Source: an uncultured Gemmatimonadaceae bacterium
GTDB lineage: Bacteria > Gemmatimonadota > Gemmatimonadetes > Gemmatimonadales > Gemmatimonadaceae
DNA length: 6,255 nt
Direction of reading: 5' to 3'
Assembly: GCA_955652265.1 (NCBI GenBank)
Contig: CATPBD010000251.1
Span: 1 to 6,255, forward strand
This document shows positions 1 through 6,255 of the stretch, one piece after another (positions within the stretch are counted from its first letter, which is position 1; each line of letters begins with the position of its first letter). The notes below the pieces were generated by a model. The model saw only the letters and a program-made list of their open reading frames with translations, was not told the DNA's origin and ran no database searches. A program made the translations under genes and the position numbers.

Positions 1-1269
1 ATCACGCTCAAGCAGAAATTCGACAAGGCCACGCGCTATTCCGATTTCCGCGAGATGCTCGACAAGCAGAAGGACATAGATGGTGTCGTGATCGCCACAC
101 CCGATCATCTGCACGCGGTGGCCGCCAAGGCGGCGATGCAAAGCGGCAAGCACGTCTATGTCCAGAAGCCGCTCTGCTACTCGGTGCACGAGGCGCGCGT
201 ACTACGCGACCTCGCACTGGCGAATCCGAAAATCGTGACCCAGATGGGGAACCAGGGGCACTCGAGCGATGGCGCCCGTCTGATCAACGAGTGGATACAG
301 GCAGGCATCATTGGTCCGGTGCGCGACGTTCACGTGTGGACCAATCGCCCCGTGGTTTATTGGCCCCAGGGCGTTCCGCGTCCGACAGGGTCTCCTCCGC
401 CCGCTCCTCCGCAGAGCCCCTTCGGAAACCCTTTCAGCTTTCGCTACGTGAACCAGCTACTCGCCTCCGCGCTCGGATCTTATCCGGTCCCGCCGGGAAT
501 GCACTGGGATCTCTACGTCGGTCCAGTCGCCGAGGAGATGCCGTATCACCCGATCTATCATCCATTCAACTGGCGCGGGTGGCTCAACTTCGGCGTGGGC
601 GCGCTGGGCGACATGGGGGCGCATCTGATCGATCACCCTTTCTGGGCGCTTGGATTGACTTATCCGACTAGCATCGAGGCGACGTCGACGCAGTGGGGTA
701 CCATGCGGATTCCGCCCGATCCGCACGCCGCCGCGGGAACGCGTGAAGCACGCGGCTACAACAAACCGGTCTCTTATCCGGTCGCGACGGCGGTGCACTA
801 TCAATTCCCAGCGCGCGGGACGCAGCCACCGGTGAAGCTCAATTGGTACGACGGAGGTCTCTATCCGCCGCGTCCCGATGTTCTGCCGGACGATGTCACT
901 CTTGAGAGCGAAGGTGGCGTAATCTTCATCGGTGAAAAGGGAATTCTGATGAATGACACCTACGGCTCGAATCCGCGCCTCTTTCCGGCGTCGCTCACCG
1001 AAGATGCGGCCGTCGTGCCGAAGACGTATGCACGAATCCCGTGGAGTCACGAAAAGAACTGGGTGAAGGCGATCAAGGGCGAGACGAAGGCCAGCTCACC
1101 GATCGAATACGCCGCACAGCTCACAGAGACGATGCTTCTGGGGATCGTCGCGCTCCGCACGGGTCAGGGGAGGAAGATTCTCTACAATGGCGAGCGCATG
1201 GCTGTCACCAACATTGCCGACGCGAATCAGTACTTGACGCGAGAGTATCGCGCGGGCTGGGAAGTCTAA
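1..1269 (+). CDS. Gfo/Idh/MocA family NAD(P)-dependent oxidoreductase, 5'-partial
   Basis: Frame 1 is open from the window edge to TAA at 1267-1269, giving 422 visible residues. The true start lies upstream; the ATG at 55 falls inside the Rossmann domain. Visible are the end of the nucleotide-binding fold (VIATPDHLH, about residues 30-38), the family EKP motif as QKP (lysine codon 166-168), and [10 protein letters not shown] with the D-x3-H pair (codons 610-612 and 622-624). This matches the Lys/Asp/His catalytic set known from inositol dehydrogenase. The C-terminal part (NWVKAIKGE, then LTREYRAGW) fits the subfamily with a bacterial-type C-terminal domain. Such enzymes oxidise or reduce a hydroxyl of sugars, cyclitols or glycosides using NAD(P). 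Many relatives carry a Tat signal, but that region is outside the window. A proline-rich insertion sits at about 385-495. It is followed by a DUF1080 gene and a transporter, which supports a carbohydrate role. The family is secure; the substrate is unknown. Confidence 0.93.
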   Translation: MTLKQKFDKATRYSDFREMLDKQKDIDGVVIATPDHLHAVAAKAAMQSGKHVYVQKPLCYSVHEARVLRDLALANPKIVTQMGNQGHSSDGARLINEWIQAGIIGPVRDVHVWTNRPVVYWPQGVPRPTGSPPPAPPQSPFGNPFSFRYVNQLLASALGSYPVPPGMHWDLYVGPVAEEMPYHPIYHPFNWRGWLNFGVGALGDMGAHLIDHPFWALGLTYPTSIEATSTQWGTMRIPPDPHAAAGTREARGYNKPVSYPVATAVHYQFPARGTQPPVKLNWYDGGLYPPRPDVLPDDVTLESEGGVIFIGEKGILMNDTYGSNPRLFPASLTEDAAVVPKTYARIPWSHEKNWVKAIKGETKASSPIEYAAQLTETMLLGIVALRTGQGRKILYNGERMAVTNIADANQYLTREYRAGWEV

Positions 1270-1280
1270 ACAATTCATCG

Positions 1281-1286
1281 AGAGGA
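1281..1286 (+). promoter_or_regulatory. Ribosome binding site of the DUF1080 gene
   Basis: AGAGGA lies 4 bases before ATG 1291 and 7 bases before a second in-frame ATG at 1294. It supports initiation here but cannot separate the two adjacent ATGs, which differ by one methionine. Confidence 0.6.
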
Positions 1287-1290
1287 ACAC

Positions 1291-2034
1291 ATGATGCACG
1301 GAGTTGCCGCGCGCGCGGCGATCATTTCCGAGCTGGCGCTAGCAGTCGCTGGCTGCGCGCCGGCGTGGAACTGTGTCCCGGCCGCGAGTTGCACTGCTTC
1401 GGGCGCGATGCCATTGACGGCTGAACAAAGCGCGGCTGGGTGGCGCTCGCTGTTCGACGGAACGACCACATCGGCATGGCGTGGATATCATGAGAAGACG
1501 TTTCCGGCCGGCTGGCACATCGTCGATGGGATCCTCACCAAGACGGGCTCGGTCAACGACATCATCACCAAAGACCAGTTTGGTAACTTCGAGCTCGCCC
1601 TCGACTGGAAGCTGGGTCCCGGCGGAAACTCGGGTGTGTTTTACCGGGGCACCGAGGAGTACGATCACATCTACTGGAGCGCGCCGGAATATCAGCTGCT
1701 TGACGATGCCGGCCACCCGGATGGAAAGAGCAGGCTGACGGCCGCGGGCGCAGCTTACGGCCTCTATCCGGCGCCGGCCGGAGTCGTCAAACCCGCCGGC
1801 CAGTGGAATTCCACTCTCATTGTCGTCAACGGGAACAACGTCCAGCATTGGATGAACGGACAGAAGCTGCTCGAGTACGATCTCGGAAGTCCTGATTGGG
1901 AAGCGAAGGTCAAGGCCAGCAAGTTCAATGTGTATCCGCACTACGGACGCGCGTCACGAGGATACATCGGCATCCAGGGCGATCACGATGGAACGCTCTC
2001 GATTCGCAACGTCCGCATCCGGGAAATCAAATGA
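1291..2034 (+). CDS. DUF1080 (3-keto-disaccharide hydrolase-like) lipoprotein
   Basis: This 247-residue protein has a short N-terminal hydrophobic stretch ending in a lipobox (V19-A-G-C22), so it is probably lipidated and exported. A single DUF1080 domain (concanavalin-like beta sandwich) spans about residues 50-246. Typical landmarks are LFDG (54-57) with W63, GWHIVDGIL (74-82), NSGVFYRG (113-120), PEYQLLDD (132-139), a [10 protein letters not shown] strand, and the closing [11 protein letters not shown] and NVRIREI. Characterised members act on 3-keto-glycosides made by Gfo/Idh/MocA oxidoreductases, and the gene directly upstream is such an enzyme. The next gene, a permease, overlaps its stop codon (ATGA), implying one operon with coupled translation. 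A glutamate (E14) in the hydrophobic segment is unusual for a signal peptide, so the export call is less certain than the domain call. Activity on a keto-glycoside is inferred. Confidence 0.9.
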   Translation: MMHGVAARAAIISELALAVAGCAPAWNCVPAASCTASGAMPLTAEQSAAGWRSLFDGTTTSAWRGYHEKTFPAGWHIVDGILTKTGSVNDIITKDQFGNFELALDWKLGPGGNSGVFYRGTEEYDHIYWSAPEYQLLDDAGHPDGKSRLTAAGAAYGLYPAPAGVVKPAGQWNSTLIVVNGNNVQHWMNGQKLLEYDLGSPDWEAKVKASKFNVYPHYGRASRGYIGIQGDHDGTLSIRNVRIREIK

Positions 2035-3308
2035 GCGTTCGCGCGCGACTCTCGGCGATGATGTTCCTCCAGTATTTCATCTGGGGGGTTTGGTTCGTGA
2101 CGATGGGCACGTATCTCGTGCAGACGCTCCATTTCACCGACCAGCAGAACGGCGCGGCGTACGGCGCTACGGCCATCGCTGCGCTCGTCTCCCCGTTTTT
2201 CATGGGCGTCGTCGCGGACCGATTTTTCTCAAGCGAAAAACTGCTGGCGGTGTTGCACCTGTTGGGTGGGGTGATCATGTACCTGGCATCGCTGCAGACA
2301 TCATTCTCTACTTTCTATCCGCTGCTCATTCTGTACGCGTTGTGCTACATGCCGACGTTGTCGCTCACCAACTCGATTTCTTTTCATCACGTGCAGGATC
2401 CGGCGCACGACTTTCCTTTCATTCGCGTTCTGGGGACGATTGGATGGATCGTTGCCGGTATTCTGGTCGGAAAGATCCTTCACGCAGACGCAACCGTGCT
2501 GCCGATGAGGCTGGCCGCCGGAGCTTCGATCGTGATGGCTGTATACTCGCTTGTGCTTCCGCACACGCCTCCGAAAGCGGCCGGTGAACGATTCAGCGCC
2601 CGAAACGCTCTGGGTCTCGATGCTCTGCAGCTGCTCCGCAATCGCGACTTTTTCATCTTCGTCGCCGGCTCGTTCCTTCTCTGCATACCGCTCCAGTTCT
2701 ATTACACCTTCGCCAACCCGTTTCTGAACGAAGTGCGCGCTCCGGACCCCGCGTTCATCCAGACGTTCGGCCAGGATTCGGAGATTTTTTTCATGCTGAT
2801 CCTGCCATTCGTGCTGCGCAGATTAGGGATCAAGGTGATCATGCTCGTCGGCATGCTCGCTTGGGCTTTGCGCTACCTCGCGTTCGGAATGGGTGCCAAC
2901 GGGCCCGTGATGTCGCTCATTTATCTGGGCATCCTTCTGCACGGCGTCTGTTACGACTTCTTCTTCGTGAGTGGACAGATTTACACCGACCAGCGAGCCG
3001 GGGAGAAAATACGGGCCGCCGCGCAGGGGCTCATCAACTTTGTCACCAACGGGCTCGGCTACTTCATTGGCGCGTTCGCATCGGGATGGGTCGTCAACCG
3101 CTTTGCGTCACAAAATCTGTCGTGCACCGACGCTGCGGCTGCCGCGCATCAGTGTCTCAAGGTCACGCACGATTGGCACACGATATGGCTGGTGCCGTCC
3201 GCAGGAGCATTAGCTGTTTTTGTCCTGTTCGCTTTGCTGTTCAGGCCGAAGAATGGAAGCGTCGACCCGGTTGGGAGTCAGGGGGTCCCGGGCGGAATGC
3301 CCGCATAA
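2031..3308 (+). CDS. NupG-like MFS permease (nucleoside:H+ symporter family)
   Basis: A 425-residue integral membrane carrier with about 12 hydrophobic segments, close in length to E. coli NupG (418). Features shared with that family, judged from memory of NupG, are [11 protein letters not shown] in helix 1 (12-22), [12 protein letters not shown] (106-117), [13 protein letters not shown] (128-140), [11 protein letters not shown] (250-260), [17 protein letters not shown] (266-282) and [11 protein letters not shown] (308-318), followed by RAAAQGL. The start at 2031 was chosen because it overlaps the preceding stop as ATGA and puts helix 1 at the N-terminus; GGGA at 2021-2024 is a weak Shine-Dalgarno. 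The open frame extends upstream to an ATG at 1896, but that start would lie deep inside the DUF1080 gene. Family members import nucleosides by proton symport, but in operons with Gfo/Idh/MocA and DUF1080 genes a sugar or keto-sugar substrate is more plausible. That substrate is an inference. Confidence 0.88.
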   Translation: MSVRARLSAMMFLQYFIWGVWFVTMGTYLVQTLHFTDQQNGAAYGATAIAALVSPFFMGVVADRFFSSEKLLAVLHLLGGVIMYLASLQTSFSTFYPLLILYALCYMPTLSLTNSISFHHVQDPAHDFPFIRVLGTIGWIVAGILVGKILHADATVLPMRLAAGASIVMAVYSLVLPHTPPKAAGERFSARNALGLDALQLLRNRDFFIFVAGSFLLCIPLQFYYTFANPFLNEVRAPDPAFIQTFGQDSEIFFMLILPFVLRRLGIKVIMLVGMLAWALRYLAFGMGANGPVMSLIYLGILLHGVCYDFFFVSGQIYTDQRAGEKIRAAAQGLINFVTNGLGYFIGAFASGWVVNRFASQNLSCTDAAAAAHQCLKVTHDWHTIWLVPSAGALAVFVLFALLFRPKNGSVDPVGSQGVPGGMPA

Positions 3309-3348
3309 CGGCGAACGAAACGCATTCTGAACGTCCGAGGGCACGCAT

Positions 3349-3753
3349 ATGGGACGGATCATTCTCGCTGGCCTTTTGTCCGGAGTCATCGGCGTTTTTT
3401 CGAGCTGGCTCATCACCGGAGTGCTCTTCCACCATTTTCAGTCGCGGACGCCACAGACCTGGCGCGCCTCCGAAGGAGCGACTCAGTACGCCGCTGCTAG
3501 CGCGCTCACGATTCTGGCAGCCCTTCTCATCACTGGGCTCTTCTCCGCAACCGGCGGGCTGCGTGGTGTAACCGATCCGATCGCGAATGGGATCTACTTC
3601 GGATTTCTCTGCTGGTCAGCGCTCGCACTACCCGTGACGCTCTCCTCCGCGCTCTTCGTCAATCTCGACAAGGGGTTTGTGGTGGGCCTGTTGCTCGATT
3701 GGCTGGTCGTCAGCCTGGTCGCGGGCGGCGTGGCGGGATGGCTTCTTGGTTGA
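3349..3753 (+). CDS. Uncharacterised four-helix membrane protein
   Basis: A 134-residue protein with four predicted membrane segments, at about residues 3-25, 47-68, 80-103 and 110-133. A polar loop (HHFQSRTPQTWRASEGATQ, about 28-46) joins helices 1 and 2. GAGG at 3337-3340 lies 8 bases before ATG 3349 and supports this start. It follows the permease gene by 40 bases on the same strand with no terminator between them, so it could be co-transcribed. Size, helix count and the tryptophan-containing loop recall DUF1761-type small membrane proteins, but I do not recognise the family with confidence and assign no function. Its stop codon overlaps a TTG that would start the reductase-like remnant downstream, which suggests the two once formed a coupled pair. 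Confidence 0.75.
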   Translation: MGRIILAGLLSGVIGVFSSWLITGVLFHHFQSRTPQTWRASEGATQYAAASALTILAALLITGLFSATGGLRGVTDPIANGIYFGFLCWSALALPVTLSSALFVNLDKGFVVGLLLDWLVVSLVAGGVAGWLLG

Positions 3754-3845
3754 AGCGAAAGATCATTGCCTGCCTCGCGGTAAGCGCCGATGGCTACACC
3801 GCGCGCGGAAGCACCATCGTAAACGCACCAGTACATCAAACCTGA
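3750..3845 (+). pseudogene. Remnant of a RibD-C/dihydrofolate-reductase-like gene (5' end only)
   Basis: In the frame starting at TTG 3750 (or ATG 3738) the translation runs KRKIIACLAVSADGYTARG, then diverges and stops at TGA 3843-3845. The first part closely matches the usual N-terminus of DHFR/RibD C-terminal-domain proteins, where a beta strand reading roughly KII-LAVSLDGYIA begins the NADPH-binding fold. Intact members run to about 180-200 residues; here only about 17-19 recognisable codons remain (to about 3809), followed by some 12 unrelated codons. The TTG overlaps the TGA of the membrane-protein gene, a typical coupled start. The simplest reading is an internal deletion that removed most of the gene and joined its 5' end to the leader of the small lipoprotein gene. 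A chance resemblance over so short a stretch cannot be excluded, and assembly error is another possibility. Confidence 0.5.
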
Positions 3846-3848
3846 TCC

Positions 3849-3853
3849 GGAGG
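3849..3853 (+). promoter_or_regulatory. Shine-Dalgarno site that fixes a TTG start
   Basis: GGAGG lies 5 bases before TTG 3859. No ATG or GTG lies at a suitable distance in the reading frame of the small lipoprotein, so this site decides the start. Confidence 0.65.
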
Positions 3854-3858
3854 CCTTC

Positions 3859-4086
3859 TTGTCGTCACGAACCATTGGATTCGCGCTAGCACTCCTCGCA
3901 GCGGGGGCACTCGCATGCAACAAGGACGAGCCCGAGAAAAAACAGGAGCTTACCCAACGCGAGAAGGACAGCGTATTCGCGGGCTCGCAGATTCCCGGCG
4001 CCAAGGCTGTCGGCAAGGCTCTGAGGACTGCCGATTCCGCGACAGCACGTCAGAACCGTCTCGACTCCTCGGAGAGGACTCCGTGA
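3859..4086 (+). CDS. Small putative lipoprotein, unknown function (TTG start)
   Basis: A 75-residue product with a classic short export signal: R4, then a hydrophobic run at residues 5-19, ending A-L-A-C20. It is probably cleaved and lipidated at C20, although alanine at -3 is not the preferred lipobox residue. After the cysteine comes a highly charged stretch (NKDEPEKKQELTQREKD, 21-37) and then a hydrophilic, alanine-rich tail (residues about 41-70) likely to be helical. Translation is supported by the strong GGAGG upstream. It sits 39 bases before the drug-exporter gene on the same strand. I do not recognise the family. The mature part, about 55 residues, is too small for an enzyme; a cell-envelope or structural role is conceivable but not shown. 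A 211-codon minus-strand open frame covers the region but looks like a GC-rich shadow. Confidence 0.65.
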   Translation: MSSRTIGFALALLAAGALACNKDEPEKKQELTQREKDSVFAGSQIPGAKAVGKALRTADSATARQNRLDSSERTP

Positions 4087-4125
4087 TCTGAAGACCGTGG
4101 GACGGGGCTTGCATAGGACCGGTCG

Positions 4126-5745
4126 ATGACCGTTGCCCGCACAATCGAAGCCGACGGACGCCAGGGAGACGAACCGCTCACCGAGCCGCTCGCCGCACCA
4201 CCGGAAGGCGCCGAACACAAATACCTGATCGCGTTCGCCGTGGTGCTGGCGGCGCTGATGCAGGTCATCGACAGCTCCATCGTCAACGTCGCGCTGCCGG
4301 ACATGATGGGAAACCTGGGCGCGAGCCTCGATGAGATTGCCTGGGTATCCACCGGCTACATACTCGCCAGCGTAATCATCATCCCTCTCACGGGGTGGCT
4401 CGGGGAATTCTTCGGGCGCAAGCGCTACTTCGTAGGCTCCATCATCATCTTCACCGTCGCGAGCTTTCTCTGTGGAGCATCGCACTCCCTCGCCGCGCTG
4501 GTGTTCTGGAGAATCATTCAAGGTCTGGGCGGTGGCGCCCTGATGACGGTGTCACAGGCGGTGTTGTTCGAATCATTTCCGAGGAGGGAAGCCGGCACCG
4601 CGATGGCGCTTTTCGGACTCGGCGTCATGGTCGGTCCGACTATCGGCCCCACCCTCGGTGGGTGGCTGACCGACAACTACGGCTGGCCGTGGATTTTCTA
4701 CGTCAACATTCCCGTCGGCATTCTCGCCGCGGCGATGATTATCGGCTATGTGCACGATCCGGAGCACCAGCAAAGGCCGCCCTCGATCGATTACATCGGA
4801 ATCGCACTTCTGGCAATGAGTGTCGGCTCGCTGCAATACCTGCTCGAGAATGGTCAGCGTGAGGACTGGTTCGACTCACGTGCCATGATAACGCTGGCGG
4901 GAACCTCCGTCGTGACGGGCGCGGTGCTCATTTGGCGTGAGCTCACGATCGATTACCCGGTGATTGACTTCCGGGTTCTGCGCCACCGCCAGATGTGGGT
5001 GGGCACACTCCTCGGCGTCGTGATGGGAGTTGGACTATTTGCTTCGGTGTTCACGCTTCCCGTGTTTCTGCAGGGGAATCTGCGAATGACGGCGCAGCAG
5101 ACAGGTATTGTTCTGCTGCCTGGCGCTCTAGCGACGGCCGTGTCGATGGCGGTCGTGGGACGCCTCACCAACAAATTCGATCCACGCATCCTGATTACGA
5201 TTGGGGCGCTCCTGTTCGCGGGGGCCATGTTCAAGCTGTCGCGTATTACGGGCGAAAGCGGGAGCACTGACTTCTTCTGGGCGCTCATCATGCGCGGAAT
5301 GGGATTGGGCATGATGTTCGTTCCACTCACCACCATCACGCTCGCGGAGCTCAGTGTGCGCGAGCTGCCGCAAGGGACCGGCCTCTATAATTTCTTTCGG
5401 CAGTTGGGCGGATCGCTCGGCATCGCCGCGATAGCGACGCTGTTGTCGCACTACACCGCGCAATTCCGCGCCATTCTCGCCGAGCATCTCGCGAGCGGCG
5501 ATCCGACGACACTGAGCCGCCTCGACATGCTCACTCGCGCGATGATTGCGCAGGGAGCCGACGCCTGGACCGCACGCCAGGAGGCGCTCAGCATTCTGGA
5601 CCGCGAACTGATGGGTCAGGCGAGCGTCATCGCCTACAGCAGGATCTACGTACTGAGTGCGGCCCTGATTCTTGCGCTCATCCCGCTACTTGTGCTCGTG
5701 CGCCACACCCGAGGCGCCGCGGGGTCCCAGCACGTACTGGAATAG
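4126..5745 (+). CDS. DHA2 family MFS drug exporter, EmrB/QacA type
   Basis: A 539-residue inner-membrane protein of the 14-helix DHA2 group of proton-driven drug exporters. Family motifs are intact: the helix-1 signature IDSSIVNVALP (48-58), motif A in the loop after helix 2 (GWLGEFFGRKR, 90-100), motif B (RIIQGLGGG, 129-137), and the antiporter motif C with GPTIGPTLGGW (170-180), followed by WPWIFYVNIPVG (187-198). RELPQGTGLYNFFRQLGGSLG (412-432) is also typical of EmrB. About 30 hydrophilic residues precede helix 1. AGGA at 4115-4118 supports ATG 4126. EmrB normally works with the periplasmic adaptor EmrA and a TolC-like channel. Neither is next to it here, because the upstream neighbour is a small lipoprotein and the downstream one is convergent pilT. 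The partner may be encoded elsewhere, or the pump may work alone as QacA does. The exported compound is unknown. Confidence 0.92.
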   Translation: MTVARTIEADGRQGDEPLTEPLAAPPEGAEHKYLIAFAVVLAALMQVIDSSIVNVALPDMMGNLGASLDEIAWVSTGYILASVIIIPLTGWLGEFFGRKRYFVGSIIIFTVASFLCGASHSLAALVFWRIIQGLGGGALMTVSQAVLFESFPRREAGTAMALFGLGVMVGPTIGPTLGGWLTDNYGWPWIFYVNIPVGILAAAMIIGYVHDPEHQQRPPSIDYIGIALLAMSVGSLQYLLENGQREDWFDSRAMITLAGTSVVTGAVLIWRELTIDYPVIDFRVLRHRQMWVGTLLGVVMGVGLFASVFTLPVFLQGNLRMTAQQTGIVLLPGALATAVSMAVVGRLTNKFDPRILITIGALLFAGAMFKLSRITGESGSTDFFWALIMRGMGLGMMFVPLTTITLAELSVRELPQGTGLYNFFRQLGGSLGIAAIATLLSHYTAQFRAILAEHLASGDPTTLSRLDMLTRAMIAQGADAWTARQEALSILDRELMGQASVIAYSRIYVLSAALILALIPLLVLVRHTRGAAGSQHVLE

Positions 5746-5760
5746 CGTCGAGGGTCCGAC

Positions 5761-6255
5761 TTACTTGCCAGCGGGTGCCGGCCGTCCTGCCGGCTTCGAT
5801 GGGCGATCTGCGCCATTCGCCGCGCCGGCGGCGCGTGCGTCATCAGCGTCGGCAAAGCTTATGTCCTTGCCTCGCTGCTTCAGCATGTTGAGGATGCCGA
5901 CCTTGTCCGTCGCCTTTAGGTAGGCTTCCCGCGGCTCGACCTGACCTGAATCCACCAGCTCGATCAGCGCATCGTTCATCGTCACCATTCCCAGCTTGCG
6001 CGACGTCTGGAGCACCGAGGGCAGCTGGAATGTCTTGCCTTCGCGAATCAGGTTCGAGACCGAAGGTGTCGAGAGCAGGATCTCCCGCGCCGCCACTCGT
6101 CCACCGCCAATCTTCTTGCAGAGCACCTGTGATATCACGCCCTTGAGCGATTCAGAAAGCATTACGCGGACCTGCGCCTGCCTGTCCGGTGGGAACTGAT
6201 CGATCACGCGGTCGATCGTGCTCACGGCGGTCGACGTGTGCACCGTTCCGAAAAC
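5761..6255 (-). CDS. pilT: Type IV pilus retraction ATPase PilT, C-terminal part (5'-partial)
   Basis: The minus-strand frame is open from the window edge (6255) to TAA at 5761-5763, giving 164 visible residues. The GTG at 6241-6243 is an internal valine of the His box (FGTVHTSTA), not a start. PilT is the hexameric cytoplasmic ATPase that drives pilus retraction and twitching motility. The visible part matches the end of its RecA-like domain and C-terminal region: the His box, IDQFPPDRQAQVRVMLSESL, GVISQVLCKKIGGGRVAA, and NLIREGKTFQLPSVLQT. Walker A and B and the N-terminal domain would lie beyond the window. The hallmark AIRNLIRE motif reads SVSNLIRE here (6040-6063). The last 30 or so residues are a low-complexity Ala/Pro/Asp-rich tail absent from classical PilT. 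Its stop faces the exporter's stop across 15 bases, so the two genes converge. Confidence 0.92.
   Translation of the reverse strand, partial: VFGTVHTSTAVSTIDRVIDQFPPDRQAQVRVMLSESLKGVISQVLCKKIGGGRVAAREILLSTPSVSNLIREGKTFQLPSVLQTSRKLGMVTMNDALIELVDSGQVEPREAYLKATDKVGILNMLKQRGKDISFADADDARAAGAANGADRPSKPAGRPAPAGK

Noticed and set aside
457..1050. 197-codon minus-strand open frame
   Set aside because: It lies opposite the clear oxidoreductase gene, is arginine-rich, has no recognisable domain, and is expected by chance in GC-rich DNA.
1339..1941. 200-codon minus-strand open frame opposite the DUF1080 gene
   Set aside because: Arginine-rich shadow composition with no recognisable motif; the + strand frame is a clear family match.
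1896..2030. Upstream extension of the permease frame to an ATG at 1896
   Set aside because: It would overlap the DUF1080 coding region by 139 bases and add hydrophilic residues unlike any permease N-terminus. The ATGA-coupled ATG at 2031 fits the family.
2785..2791. Run of seven T as a possible frameshift site in the permease
   Set aside because: The frame reads I-F-F straight through with normal family motifs on both sides, so neither a frameshift nor programmed slippage is needed.
2861..3571. 236-codon + strand open frame in another phase across the permease end and membrane-protein gene
   Set aside because: It is an arginine- and serine-rich shadow of two genes with better start signals and membrane-protein composition.
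3886..4521. 211-codon minus-strand open frame spanning the small lipoprotein and the exporter start
   Set aside because: It overlaps a certain EmrB-type gene, has acidic and arginine-rich composition without hydrophobic core patterns, and shows no known motif.
5777..5794. Inverted repeat GCCGGC-6-GCCGGC as a terminator between the convergent genes
   Set aside because: The stem is only six pairs, no T-run follows on either strand, and it lies inside the pilT coding sequence, where repeated Pro/Ala/Gly codons explain it.
6241..6243. GTG as the start of a separate 160-residue minus-strand protein
   Set aside because: The codon lies inside the PilT His box (FGTVHTSTA) and the frame stays open to the window edge, so the gene continues beyond the window.

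Overview
The window is GC-rich, densely coding bacterial DNA. It holds two partial genes at its edges, five intact genes and one probable gene remnant. The combination of a Gfo/Idh/MocA dehydrogenase, a DUF1080 lipoprotein, a nucleoside/sugar H+ symporter-like carrier and a non-proteobacterial-looking PilT suggests a soil or aquatic member of Gemmatimonadota, or a phylum with similar gene content such as Acidobacteriota. That placement is inferred from protein flavour only; there is no rRNA or other phylogenetic marker here.

Left part (1-3308, + strand). A sugar-type NAD(P)-dependent oxidoreductase, cut at its 5' end by the window edge, is followed after 21 bases by a DUF1080 (3-keto-disaccharide hydrolase-like) lipoprotein. 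The stop of that gene overlaps the start of a 12-TM NupG-like major facilitator (ATGA overlap). The three read as one operon, most plausibly for oxidising, cleaving and importing a carbohydrate or glycoside through keto-sugar intermediates. The substrate cannot be told from the sequence.

Middle (3349-4086, + strand). A 134-residue four-helix membrane protein of unknown function comes first. Overlapping its stop codon is a short open stretch whose first 17-19 codons look like the N-terminus of a RibD-C/dihydrofolate-reductase-like protein and which then ends, so it is probably a deletion remnant. A 75-residue small lipoprotein follows, with a TTG start supported by a perfect GGAGG site.

Right part (4126-6255). 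A complete 14-TM DHA2/EmrB-type drug exporter lies on the + strand, with no EmrA-like partner visible. It converges, with only 15 bases between stops, on the 3' end of a minus-strand pilT gene (type IV pilus retraction ATPase), whose 5' part lies beyond the window.

No RNA genes, CRISPR arrays, insertion sequences or convincing intrinsic terminators were seen. No gap between genes reaches 300 bases; the longest, 3754-3858, holds the reductase remnant. No clearly new system is evident. The points most worth checking are the reductase remnant, the keto-sugar-type operon and the small TTG-start lipoprotein.
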